Assembly (NCBI GenBank): GCA_963728445.1
Contig: CAVSJO010000004.1
Span: forward strand, 496,001 to 560,000
DNA from: CAVSJO01 sp963728445
Lineage (GTDB): Bacteria > Gemmatimonadota > Gemmatimonadetes > Longimicrobiales > RSA9
Direction of reading: 5' to 3'
Length of the DNA: 64,000 nucleotides
Shown: in pieces, positions 41,205 through 50,127 of the stretch
Position numbering within the stretch: position 1 is the stretch's first letter
Layout of the letters: the number at the start of each line of letters is the position of its first letter
Position numbers and translations under genes: made by a program
The notes under the pieces: model-generated
The model's database searches: none
Seen by the model: only the letters and a program-made list of their open reading frames with translations
What the model was told of the DNA's origin: nothing

Positions 41205-43406
41205 TCAGAGGGCTGCGAGCCGCTCCTGCACGTCGCGGAAGCGCATGTCGATTCCGACCACCCGCTCGTACGCCTCCCGCGCCTGATCCGCCTGCCCCAG
41301 CGCCTCGTGGCAGCGGCCGAGATGGTAGCACACGCCGAGGATGTCCGTCGCCTCCGTGGACGGCAGCGCCGCGGCACGGGCCAGCACCTTCACGGCGACG
41401 GAGTACTGCCCCTTCTCCATGAAGCACTGCCCGAGCTCCTCCAGCACCCGAAGCTGACGGTCCCCTCCCCGCAGCGCCGTCTGGAACTCGGTGATGGCCT
41501 CGTCCACCAGGCCCATTTCCTTGTAGGCCAGGCCGAGATCGTAGTGCGCCACCGGATCGTCTACCGGCAAGCTCTCGGAAACCCGGGACTTGAACTGGCT
41601 CAGAATGTCAGCGAAGTCACGATCCTCGTCGCCGCTGTTCGGCGCGTCGCCCGTCACGAAACGGGTGCCCGCGGGCCCCCCCGGCTCGTCCCGGAGCAGT
41701 GAGCCGAGGTCGACGAAGTCGCCGCCACCGGCCGCAGCCTCCGCGTCGGTGGCGCGTTCGAGCGCCGCGAGGGCCGCTTCGTTGGATCCGTCCAGCTCCA
41801 GGACCTGCTGGTACACCGCAGCGGCCTTCGCCCCCTCCCCCGTCCGCTCGAGCGCGCGGCCGAGGTCGAGATAGGCCGCGATCTGCTCGCCCGCGGCGTC
41901 AAGCCGCGATGCGTACTCCAGCCGTGCCCGGTGCGCTCCGAGATCGTTCGGGTCCAGCTCGAGCAGTCGGACGACGGCCTCCAGGGCGGCCTCCGGCTCT
42001 CCGAACTCGGACAGCTCCGCGTGCAGCGCCGACAACTCCCGCTGCGCCTCGGCGACGTAGCCTTCCGCCAGCAGATCGTCGACGCGCGTGAACACCTCCG
42101 CCCCCGCCGTCTCCGCCGGGGGTGCGGGCTCCGTTCCCTCGAGCAGCGGCAGAGGCTCCAGATCCAGGTCCTCCTCGAGGTCCGCCTCGACGTTCTCCTC
42201 GAGATCCGGCACGAGGTCCGCTCCGAGGTCCGCCCCGACGTCCTCCTCGAGATCCGGCACGACGTCCGCTCCGAGATCCGCCCCGACGTCCTCCTCGAGA
42301 TCCGCCCGGACGTCCTCCTCGAGATCTGCGTCGGCCTCGAGGTCGCTCGCCTCCGGGGCCAGCGACGCGAAGTCCAGGTCGCCCAGGTCCGGGAGCGGCT
42401 CCGGTACGACCTCCTCTTCCACGTCCGGCTCCAGAATGGACACGTCGTCCACGGCGGGGGGCCCGTCCAGAATGGGCTCGACGACCGTGTAGTCCGCCGG
42501 CTCCGCCTCGTCCGCGCCCTCGATTCCCGCCGCCTCCGCCACGCCGCCCATCAGGTCGAGGGCCTCGACTTCGCCGACGCCCTCCGTCTCGCCGGCCTCG
42601 AGGCCGATGGAGTCCGCCGCGCTCTCGATCCGGAGCTCGTCGTCGTCGGCGACGTCGGCCGGGACCTCTGCCCCCTCGGCCACGCCCGCCTCGGCCTCCC
42701 CCCAGGGGTCCGGCAGGGCGCTCGCTTCCTCCGCCTCCGCCGGGTCCTCGGCGACCGCGGTCGTCGCCTGCCGCGCGGCGAGCACCGCGCCGGCGAAGTC
42801 CGCGTCACGGTCCAGATCGACAATGCGCTGACGCAGCGCCTCGGCCAGCCGCTCCTCTCCGGCCGCGACCCGCAGGCCGTACGCCTTCAGGAGCTGGCGA
42901 ACGGCGTCCCCCGTGTGCCCGTTGGACTGGAGCTTCTCGCCCAGGATCTCGCGGATCTCCGGGTCCTCCGTCGTCTCGGCGAAGGCCTCCAGCGCCTTCA
43001 TCGCCTCATCGGCTTCCCCCGACCGGAACTCGACCTCCGCGTACTCGATGAACCAGCGCCGGGCATCCGGAATGAAGCCCTGCGCCGCGCAGTAGGTCCC
43101 GAGCTTGTGCAGGAGAGAGGGGCGCCCCCGCGCGTACCGCAGCGCCTTGTTGCAGAGCGCGATGGCGTTGTTGTAGAGGCCGGCCTCCGAATACCGCTCC
43201 GCCGCCTTCTCGTAGTACTCGACGGCCTCGTCGGACTTGCCGATCCGCAGGTACAGGTCGCCGATCCGGTTGAAGAGGGGCAGGTCGACGTCCCCCTGGC
43301 CCTCGTCCCCCGACTCGAGAACGCGTCGGTAGGTCTCGATTGCCCGCTCCCACTCCTCCTGCTGCTCGTGGCGGCGGGCCTGTTCCTTCAGCTTGGTCGA
43401 GCTCAT
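41205..43406 (-). CDS. Large acidic tetratricopeptide-repeat protein
   Basis: A 733-residue TPR protein. Residues about 8-150 have three to four TPRs (EEWERAIETYRRVLESG, FNRIGDLYLRIGKSDEAVEY, NNAIALCNKALRYARGRPSL). An acidic centre (about 215-415) contains a 16-residue repeat. Residues about 440-560 and 620-733 hold further TPRs (YDLGLAYKEMGLVDEAITEF, LEELGQCFMEKGQYSVAVKV). No signal peptide. Function unknown. It overlaps ftcD by 4 bases (ATGA), so it is co-translated with a histidine-degradation gene, an odd partnership. Confidence 0.8.
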   Translation of the reverse strand: MSSTKLKEQARRHEQQEEWERAIETYRRVLESGDEGQGDVDLPLFNRIGDLYLRIGKSDEAVEYYEKAAERYSEAGLYNNAIALCNKALRYARGRPSLLHKLGTYCAAQGFIPDARRWFIEYAEVEFRSGEADEAMKALEAFAETTEDPEIREILGEKLQSNGHTGDAVRQLLKAYGLRVAAGEERLAEALRQRIVDLDRDADFAGAVLAARQATTAVAEDPAEAEEASALPDPWGEAEAGVAEGAEVPADVADDDELRIESAADSIGLEAGETEGVGEVEALDLMGGVAEAAGIEGADEAEPADYTVVEPILDGPPAVDDVSILEPDVEEEVVPEPLPDLGDLDFASLAPEASDLEADADLEEDVRADLEEDVGADLGADVVPDLEEDVGADLGADLVPDLEENVEADLEEDLDLEPLPLLEGTEPAPPAETAGAEVFTRVDDLLAEGYVAEAQRELSALHAELSEFGEPEAALEAVVRLLELDPNDLGAHRARLEYASRLDAAGEQIAAYLDLGRALERTGEGAKAAAVYQQVLELDGSNEAALAALERATDAEAAAGGGDFVDLGSLLRDEPGGPAGTRFVTGDAPNSGDEDRDFADILSQFKSRVSESLPVDDPVAHYDLGLAYKEMGLVDEAITEFQTALRGGDRQLRVLEELGQCFMEKGQYSVAVKVLARAAALPSTEATDILGVCYHLGRCHEALGQADQAREAYERVVGIDMRFRDVQERLAAL
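42189..42318 (-). repeat. 48-bp repeat in the large TPR gene
   Basis: Two 48-bp units (42189-42236 and 42237-42284, a few changes) and a partial third encode 16-residue Asp/Glu-rich repeats of the type DLEEDVGADLGADVVP in the acidic centre of the protein. The shorter period of DLEED(V/N) also extends to about 42170. The frame is preserved. Confidence 0.8.
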
Positions 43407-44347
43407 TCCATCACCGGTGGGGCGCCGCTCGCCCCGGCCAGATACTCCGCCAGCCGGGTCGAGAGCAGGCGCCGGGATGAAGCGTCATCCAGACGGAGGC
43501 GGTCCGCGGCCGCAGACAGCACGAGGGGGTCCGGCATCATTCCGATCACCTCCGTTCGCACGATGCGGCCGCCGGCCGCGCCGATCCGCTCCTCAATGAC
43601 GCGGAACACGTCCATGGGGGAAACCGCCCCCGGGTCCTCGAGGTTCATCGAGATCTGCATGGCCGCGCGCGCCTCGAGTCGCAGGGCCAGGGCCCGAAGG
43701 CCCCGGAACCCGCCATTCCGTTCACGGATCGATCGGGCCACCTCCGCGGCATCTTCGAGAGAGACACCGTCGATCCAGACGTTCCACGCCAGAAGTACGT
43801 GGCGGGCTCCCACGCACGTCGCGCCCGCCGTCGGATGGGCGCCGGCGTGCGCCCATCCGCCCGGCAGCACGTCCGGTGCGCGGCCTTCCGGCCAGCCGAC
43901 GGCGAGCGTCTCGAACCCGCCGCGTCTCAGCTCGGCCAGGCCGCGGCCGGGCGGCTCGGAAGCCGCGCCGTAGAAGTAGACGGGGATGCCGAGCTCCCCT
44001 GCCAGCCGACCGCCGATGCGTCGGGCGACGTCCCGCGCATCCGCCATCGTGGCCCCTGCCACCGGCACGATCGGCAGCACGTCCGTCGCGCCGATCCTCG
44101 GATGCACGCCCCGGTGCCGCCGCAGGTCGATACGGTCCCTCGCCACGGCGGCGGCGGCCACTGCCGCAGCCTCCACAGTGGCCGGGGGGCCGACGAAGGT
44201 CACGACGGAGCGGTGGTGGTCGGGATCCAGGGACCAGTCGAGGACCTCCGCCCCCGCGCTCTCCACGGCGGCCACGACGTCCTCGACGACCGCGCGATCC
44301 CGCCCTTCGCTGAAGTTCGGGACCGCCTCCAGGATTCGGGCGGGCAT
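43403..44347 (-). CDS. ftcD: Glutamate formimidoyltransferase
   Basis: Transfers the formimino group of formimino-glutamate to tetrahydrofolate, the last step of histidine breakdown. The 314-residue protein holds only the transferase domain (LEAVPNFSEGRDRAVVED, DPDHHRSVVTFVGPP, RRHRGVHPRIGATDVLPIVP, MNLEDP, RTEVIGMMPDPLVL) and lacks the cyclodeaminase domain. A separate cyclodeaminase must exist elsewhere. It starts at the ATG at 44347; no ribosome site is present, and the promoter at 44356-44384 places the first transcribed base on or next to the ATG. Confidence 0.93.
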   Translation of the reverse strand: MPARILEAVPNFSEGRDRAVVEDVVAAVESAGAEVLDWSLDPDHHRSVVTFVGPPATVEAAAVAAAAVARDRIDLRRHRGVHPRIGATDVLPIVPVAGATMADARDVARRIGGRLAGELGIPVYFYGAASEPPGRGLAELRRGGFETLAVGWPEGRAPDVLPGGWAHAGAHPTAGATCVGARHVLLAWNVWIDGVSLEDAAEVARSIRERNGGFRGLRALALRLEARAAMQISMNLEDPGAVSPMDVFRVIEERIGAAGGRIVRTEVIGMMPDPLVLSAAADRLRLDDASSRRLLSTRLAEYLAGASGAPPVME

Positions 44348-44355
44348 CGGGGTGG

Positions 44356-44384
44356 AAGATAAAGGCAAGCCCGCGCCCTCACAA
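44356..44384 (-). promoter_or_regulatory. Promoter of ftcD giving a leaderless transcript
   Basis: TTGTGA and TATCTT separated by 17 bases. Only 8 bases lie between the -10 box and the ftcD ATG, so transcription should begin within about 0-3 bases of the start codon. The -35 box touches the end of hutI. Confidence 0.65.
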
Positions 44385-44388
44385 GCAT

Positions 44389-45594
44389 TCACGCCACCTG
44401 GACTCCGCGCTTCCAGACCGAGTGGACGAGGTTGGTTCCGTAGCGGTAGCCGAGGTGGTCGACGTCGTCCGTTTCCCACACCACGAAGTCGGCGACCCCG
44501 CCCTCCCGCAGCGCACCGCGCCCGTCCTCCAGCCGCAGGGCCCGAGCGCCGCCCACCGTGGCGGCGCGGAGTGCCTCCGTCGGCGTCATCCCCATCTGCG
44601 AGCACGCCATCGTGAGGACGAGCTGCAGGTTCGGGTTCGTGGAGGACCCGGGGTTGAAGTCCGTGGCCAGAGCGACGGTTGCCCCGGCGTCCAGGAGGCG
44701 CCGGGCAGGGGCGTACTTGCGGCGGCCGAGGAAGAAGAGGGTGGCGGGGAGCAGCGTCGCGACGGTGTTCGATCGTGCCAGAGCCCGCACACCGGCGGCG
44801 CTGACGGCCCCGAGGTGATCTGCGGAGGCGGCGCCGAGCTCGGCCGCGAGCTCCGCACCGCCGGAGTTCTCGAGCTCGTCCGCGTGCAGACGCGGGATCA
44901 GCCCGTGCTGCAGGCCGGCCTCGAGAATCCTGCGCGTCTGCAACGCCGTGAATACGCCCGGCTCCATGAAGACGTCGCAGTAGACGGCCAGCCCCTCCTC
45001 AGCCACCCGCGGAATCATCTCCTCTGTCACGAGGGAGACGTAGGCTGCCCGCTTCTGCCTGTATTCCGCGGGGAACTCGTGGGCACCCAGAAACGTGGAG
45101 ACCAGGTCCATCGGCCCCTCCTCCTGCAGCCGGCGGATGACGCGCAGCATCTTCAGCTCGTCCTCCACCGTCAGGCCGTACCCGCTCTTCACCTCGGCGG
45201 TGGTGGTGCCGTGGCGAAGCATGGCGGCGAGCCGCGGTCGCGTCAGCTCCACGAGCTCGTCCTCCGTGCGCCGCCGGAGATCCTCCACCGAGGCATTGAT
45301 GCCGCCGCCCTGCCGCGCGATCTCCATGTACGGCACGCCGCGGCAGCGCTGAGCGTACTCGCCTGCACGCCAGCGACCGAAGACCGCGTGGGTATGGGAG
45401 TCGACGAAGCCGGGCGTGACCAGGCGTCCGCCGCAGTCGAAGCGCGTGGCCCGGGGGTACGCCTTCGCGACGTCCGCTTCGGGGCCCACGGCCTCGATCC
45501 GTCCGGAGCGAATGGCAACGGCGAGGCCGGAGCGGGGCCCGTCGTCGCCCCCGGTGACGACAGGGCCCGCCCCCGTGATCAGCGTGGTCGTCAC
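44389..45594 (-). CDS. hutI: Imidazolonepropionase
   Basis: Opens the imidazolone ring to formimino-glutamate. The 401-residue amidohydrolase has VTPGFVDSHTHAVFGRWRAG (metal HxH), AEVKSGYGLTVEDELKMLRV, LGAHEFPAEYR, HADELENSGG, and TDFNPGSSTNPNLQL (the Asp ligand). GTG at 45594 makes a GTGA overlap with hutH. It ends right at the ftcD promoter. hutU (urocanase) is not in the window. Confidence 0.95.
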   Translation of the reverse strand: MTTTLITGAGPVVTGGDDGPRSGLAVAIRSGRIEAVGPEADVAKAYPRATRFDCGGRLVTPGFVDSHTHAVFGRWRAGEYAQRCRGVPYMEIARQGGGINASVEDLRRRTEDELVELTRPRLAAMLRHGTTTAEVKSGYGLTVEDELKMLRVIRRLQEEGPMDLVSTFLGAHEFPAEYRQKRAAYVSLVTEEMIPRVAEEGLAVYCDVFMEPGVFTALQTRRILEAGLQHGLIPRLHADELENSGGAELAAELGAASADHLGAVSAAGVRALARSNTVATLLPATLFFLGRRKYAPARRLLDAGATVALATDFNPGSSTNPNLQLVLTMACSQMGMTPTEALRAATVGGARALRLEDGRGALREGGVADFVVWETDDVDHLGYRYGTNLVHSVWKRGVQVA

Positions 45595-47123
45595 GGCCTC
45601 TCCGTGAACTCGAGGGAAATCCGCTCGAACTCCCCCGCGCGCACCATCGCCTCGAGGGCCTGGATGTCGGGCGTGAGGGAGCGGTCCTGGCCCACGGGCT
45701 CGACCCGCTCCCGGATCCGCTCCCACGCACTCCGCACGCCGGTTCCGGGTTGCAGCGGCTTCAGGAACTCCAGACCCTGCGCCGCCGTCAGCAGTTCGAG
45801 GGCGACGACGCTCTCCAGAAGCTCCACCGCCCGCCGCGCCTTCAGCGCCGCGGCCATGCCCATCGAGACGTGGTCCTCCTTGTTCGCGTCCGTCGTGATG
45901 GAGTCCACGCTCGCCGGCGTTGCGGCGAGGCGGATCTCGTTCACCAGCGCGGCGGCGCCGATCTGCGTCATCATGAGGCCCGAGCTGACGCCGGCGTCGG
46001 CCGTGAGGAACGGCGGCAGCATCGACAGATCGGTGTCCACGAGGCGGGCGATGCGCCGCTCGGCGATGCTCGCGGCATCCGCGCAGGCGATGGGAAGCAG
46101 GTCCAGGGCCTGCGCGACGGGCTGTCCATGGAAGTTGCCGCCGCTGATGACCCGCCCGTCCTCCGGGAAGATCAGCGGGTTGTCCGTGGCGCTGTTGGCC
46201 TCGATCTCCAGCACCTGGCGCACGAAGCCGAGAGCCTGTCGGGCGGCGCCGTGGACCTGTGGCATGCAGCGCAGCGAGTAGGCATCCTGCACGCGGGGAT
46301 CCCCGTCCCGGTGGGACTCCCGGATCTGCGACCCGGCGAGGAGGCCGCGCAGCCGGGCGGCGCTCGTGGCCTGCCCCGGGTGCGGCCGGACCGCCTGGAT
46401 CGCCCTGTCGAAGGGATCCGGTGTCCCGCGCAGCGCCTCCAGGCTCATGGCGCCCGCCACTTCGAGGCTCTCGATCGCCCGTTCCGCCCTGCAAAGCGCG
46501 AGGATGCCGATGCCCGTGTGTACCTGCGTGCCGTTGTTCAGCGCCAGGCCTTCCTTGGCTCCCAGCGTCAGGGGTTCGAGCCCGGCCCGGCGCAGCGCCT
46601 CGCCCCCGCCCAGGCGCTCGCCCCGGTACGTCGCCTCCCCTTCCCCGACGAGCACGAGCGCCAGGTGCGAGAGCGGCGCGAGGTCTCCCGACGCGCCCAC
46701 GCTGCCGTAGCGGGGGATGACCGGGTGGATCCCACGGTTCAGGAGCGCCAGCAACTGCTCGACCACGGCCGTACGGACGCCGGAGTGGCCCAGGGCAAGA
46801 ACGTTCGCACGCAGCAGCGTCACGGCTCGAACGGCATCGTCCGGCAGCGGCTCACCCGTACCGGACGCATGGCTCCGCAGCAGGTTGATCTGCAGCTCCT
46901 CGATGCGCTCCGGCGGGATCACCACTTCTGCCAGGGCGCCGAACCCGGTCGTGATGCCGTAGACGACCCGCCCCTCCCGCACAGCGGCGTCCACCACCGC
47001 GCGAGCCGCCTCGACGCGCACCCGCGCCGCGTCGGACAGCCGCACCTCCGGTGCTTCCACGCCGGCCACCGCCTCCACGTCCTCGAGCCGAAGCCGCCCG
47101 CGTCCCAGCTCCAGTACGCTCAT
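45591..47123 (-). CDS. hutH: Histidine ammonia-lyase
   Basis: Converts histidine to urocanate. The 510-residue protein has the MIO-forming tripeptide Ala-Ser-Gly in YGSVGASGDLAPLSHLALV, plus VYGITTGFGALAEV, KEGLALNNGTQVHTGIG, QVQDAYSLRCMPQVHG-type and NFHGQPVAQALD motifs. The ATG lies one base after the lptD stop. Thus histidine breakdown genes ride at the end of an envelope operon. Confidence 0.96.
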   Translation of the reverse strand: MSVLELGRGRLRLEDVEAVAGVEAPEVRLSDAARVRVEAARAVVDAAVREGRVVYGITTGFGALAEVVIPPERIEELQINLLRSHASGTGEPLPDDAVRAVTLLRANVLALGHSGVRTAVVEQLLALLNRGIHPVIPRYGSVGASGDLAPLSHLALVLVGEGEATYRGERLGGGEALRRAGLEPLTLGAKEGLALNNGTQVHTGIGILALCRAERAIESLEVAGAMSLEALRGTPDPFDRAIQAVRPHPGQATSAARLRGLLAGSQIRESHRDGDPRVQDAYSLRCMPQVHGAARQALGFVRQVLEIEANSATDNPLIFPEDGRVISGGNFHGQPVAQALDLLPIACADAASIAERRIARLVDTDLSMLPPFLTADAGVSSGLMMTQIGAAALVNEIRLAATPASVDSITTDANKEDHVSMGMAAALKARRAVELLESVVALELLTAAQGLEFLKPLQPGTGVRSAWERIRERVEPVGQDRSLTPDIQALEAMVRAGEFERISLEFTERP

Positions 47124-47124
47124 G

Positions 47125-50100
47125 TCAGCGTACCGCGCCGGGTCGGGCCGCCGTACCGCCGCCCTGCTGGTTGCGCTGATCGTAGTCCAGGTGCAGGTCC
47201 GGCAGGTCCGTCAGCTGCACGCGGAACCGGAACTGGAAGTTGCCGTTCTGCGCCTTGACGAAATCGAAGCTCGCCTGCCACTCGTGGAGGTTCCGCGTCA
47301 GCGACAGGTAGTGATCGGAGAAGGTGTGGTCCGTCACCGAATAGCCGGTCCGCCACGAGACGTTCCAGTTCACCGTCGGCTGGAACGTGAGCAGGGCCTG
47401 GATCATCTGGTTCTCGTTCCCGCCCCGGCTGCGCTGCAGGCTGTAGCCGATCTGCGCGTTCCACTCGCCGATGTTTCCCTGCGGCCGGCGCGTCGGCGCG
47501 TTTGTCGTCGGCCGGCCCATGACGCCCAGCTCCGACCCGCTGATGCCGGTGCCCGTCGGCTCGTCCATGGCGTTCAGCGTGTCCTGGCCGACCGGCCGCC
47601 CGCCGCCGGGGCGCTCCTCCTCCTTCCTGCCCGCGAGCCCCAGCTGCTTGAACAGCCACGAGTCGCCGCTGAACGAGAACGACGTCGACAGGTTCGTCAG
47701 ATACGGCGAGAACTTCCGCCCCTGGATCCGGTCCTGCTGCGTGAGCGTGCCACCCTCGGTCGCCGTCGGCAGCTTGAACAGGTCATGGCTGACCTGCACC
47801 GACAGCCCATGCAGGAAGTCGGAGGTGATGGTGTTGCTGAGGGTCGCCGTGGCCAGGCCGTCCCCGAATTCCCGCGCCTGGACGAAGTCGTACGTCACGG
47901 CGCTGGTGGTGATGGACAGCAGCGTGACCTTCCGAGCCTGCGGCAGGCGCCGCGGCCCCGACGCCGTGTCAGGTACCAGCTCCGCGGCGCCGGCTGCCGT
48001 GGTGTCCCCGGGCGCCGTCATCGTGCTGTCGGCCTCGTCCGGCTTCTCCTTGTACTTCGCCTCGAAGCTCTGTCGCAGCATGATGCCGATCTGGTTCGTC
48101 TCCCCGACATTCGAGGCACCGTACACGGCCCGCTGGAGCAGCGTCGGAGAGGGCGACGGCGAGTACGTGTAGGTGAAGGAAGGGGAGACGCGGTGCCGGA
48201 AGCGCTCGAACGGGCCGAACCCCGGGAAGAACCCGTACACGTCCGTGGTCAGCGACGCGCCGAAGTTCAACCGTACCGGCGACTGCACGTACGCGGCGCT
48301 CAGCTCCCGGACGATGGCCGAGTCCTGCGCCGGGGTGGTCAGCGTGTCCCGGCCGAGCCGGTCGTAGAGCGACTTCGGGTCGAATCGGGACATGTCCCCG
48401 CTGATCGAGAGGTGCGGCGAGATGCTGCTCGTCCCGATCAGGCGCTGCTGGAAGCTGAGCCCGGTGCTCCACTTCACCGACTGGTCGAGGGTCTCCGGAA
48501 TGGCCGCGTAGAGCGTGCTGTCGGGGTTGGCCGTGTCCGGCACGGCCCCCTTCGCCAGGTCGATCGACCGCGCCGTCGAGACGTTCTGGTCCCACGAGAA
48601 CTTCCCGAGCCGCAGGCTCGTGCTCATGTCGGCCGTGAGGTCGTTCGATTCGCGCGCACTCGGAGAGATCGGCAGAGAGCCCTGATAGGCAGTGCTCTTG
48701 TAGTTGAGGCTGCTGTTGCCCGTGACGACCGCGTTGTTGTACCAGCGCGCCTGGTCACTCGGCGCGGGGAAGAGCGTGATCGAAGACACGTTGAGGGAAA
48801 GGTGCGGCAGCGTCATGTCGACGCGGTCGTCGGAGAGCTGCTGGCGCCGCTGTCCGCTCATCGTCAGCGTTCCCCAGTCGAACCGGTGCGTGGCGCCCAC
48901 GTTCGAGTCGATGGAGCGGGTGAGCTCCCTCGGGTCGAAGGAGTTCCGCTTCACGAAGTCGCTGGAGGACGCGTAGTTGGCCGAGAGCGTAAGGTTCGTG
49001 CGCTCGCTCGGCTGCCAGCGCGTATCCGAGGACAGCGTGAGCTGCCGCGATCCGTCCGTGTTCCAGTAGCGGCGGAAGGTCGCCCCGCCGTTCAGGAACT
49101 GGTCCAGCCACCGGAAATCGAACGTGCCCTGCATCGACGTCCAGTTGTTGGCAAACCATTCGCCGGTGACCTGAGCGCCCAGGTAGTCGCTGATCGCCCA
49201 GTAGAATCCGACGTTCGAGATCCGCCGGTTGTAGCCCTGGTTCGTGCGGGCGATGTCGTTGATGCTGAACTGCGGCATCAGTAACCCGCTCCGGCGGCCT
49301 CGCTTCAGGCTCTGGACCATGAACGGCAGCCACATGACCGGCACGTCCGCGAAGTTCAGCGTGATGTCCCGGGCGACGAGCACGGAATTGCGCTCGACCT
49401 TCAGTTCCTTTGCGCTGAAGTGGTAGTGCGGCACTTCCAGGTCGCACGTCGTGAAGTCGGCGCCGGCCCCGTAGATCCGATCCGAGCCCGCCGTGTAGAC
49501 GTTGCCGTTGAGATACCAGCTCGCGCCCTCCGTGAACTGCGTACGGGCGCCCCGCGCCACGCCGATCTTCCGGTTCACGTCGTAGCAGACCTGCTCGCTC
49601 TGCACCGGGTTCGCTCCCGTCGCCCCGCCGCCCTGCAGGACCGGCTTGCCGTACCCGCACACGATGTTCGTGGCCTGGTTGAAGACCACGACCGAATCCG
49701 CGCCGAGCTTCTCCTCCTCACGGGAGATCTGCGCCGGTCCCTGCAGCAGGATGATCGAACTGTCTGCGTTGAAGCGGGCCTCCGTCCCCGAATACTGCAC
49801 GGCCTGGTAGCCCGGCAGCGCGAGGAGCATCCGCGTCACGGAGTCCTTCGGCAGGGTCGGAAGGGAGGACCGGGCGCTGTCGGACAGGACCCGAACCGTG
49901 TCGACGCCCAGCGTGTCCACGCCCAGCGTGTCGCGTCCCAGCGAGTCCGCCCGGATGGTGTCCTGCGTCAGGGCCTTCAGCGCGTCCAGCACCCGGCTCC
50001 GCTGGGTCTCGCTGAGGGGCGTCGGCTGCTGCGCCGCCGCCACGATCGGCGTCCCGAGCAGCAGCGTCGCCACGAGAAGCGCGGCGGCGCGGAGCCGCGG

Positions 50101-50127
50101 GCGGAAACCTTTCCACGCCGGAATCAC
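47125..50127 (-). CDS. lptD: LPS-assembly protein LptD-like outer membrane protein
   Basis: A 1000-residue outer-membrane protein that would insert lipopolysaccharide in the outer leaflet. It has a signal peptide (RAAALLVATLLLGTPIVAAAQQ), a serine/aspartate-rich region with short DTLGVDT repeats (about 55-85), and an LptA/OstA-like periplasmic part (YSGTEARFNADSSIILLQGP, FTTCDLEVPHYHFSAKELKV). The rest is a large barrel with many aromatic strands (PQFSINDIARTNQGYNRRIS). Family similarity is by architecture; the protein is longer than E. coli LptD (about 760). GTG start overlaps tatC (GTGA). Confidence 0.85.
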   Translation of the reverse strand: MIPAWKGFRPRLRAAALLVATLLLGTPIVAAAQQPTPLSETQRSRVLDALKALTQDTIRADSLGRDTLGVDTLGVDTVRVLSDSARSSLPTLPKDSVTRMLLALPGYQAVQYSGTEARFNADSSIILLQGPAQISREEEKLGADSVVVFNQATNIVCGYGKPVLQGGGATGANPVQSEQVCYDVNRKIGVARGARTQFTEGASWYLNGNVYTAGSDRIYGAGADFTTCDLEVPHYHFSAKELKVERNSVLVARDITLNFADVPVMWLPFMVQSLKRGRRSGLLMPQFSINDIARTNQGYNRRISNVGFYWAISDYLGAQVTGEWFANNWTSMQGTFDFRWLDQFLNGGATFRRYWNTDGSRQLTLSSDTRWQPSERTNLTLSANYASSSDFVKRNSFDPRELTRSIDSNVGATHRFDWGTLTMSGQRRQQLSDDRVDMTLPHLSLNVSSITLFPAPSDQARWYNNAVVTGNSSLNYKSTAYQGSLPISPSARESNDLTADMSTSLRLGKFSWDQNVSTARSIDLAKGAVPDTANPDSTLYAAIPETLDQSVKWSTGLSFQQRLIGTSSISPHLSISGDMSRFDPKSLYDRLGRDTLTTPAQDSAIVRELSAAYVQSPVRLNFGASLTTDVYGFFPGFGPFERFRHRVSPSFTYTYSPSPSPTLLQRAVYGASNVGETNQIGIMLRQSFEAKYKEKPDEADSTMTAPGDTTAAGAAELVPDTASGPRRLPQARKVTLLSITTSAVTYDFVQAREFGDGLATATLSNTITSDFLHGLSVQVSHDLFKLPTATEGGTLTQQDRIQGRKFSPYLTNLSTSFSFSGDSWLFKQLGLAGRKEEERPGGGRPVGQDTLNAMDEPTGTGISGSELGVMGRPTTNAPTRRPQGNIGEWNAQIGYSLQRSRGGNENQMIQALLTFQPTVNWNVSWRTGYSVTDHTFSDHYLSLTRNLHEWQASFDFVKAQNGNFQFRFRVQLTDLPDLHLDYDQRNQQGGGTAARPGAVR

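Noticed and set aside
44389..46494. A 701-residue fused HutI protein
   Set aside because: The N-terminal 300 residues are an out-of-frame reading of hutH. The GTGA joint at 45591-45594 gives a normal imidazolonepropionase.
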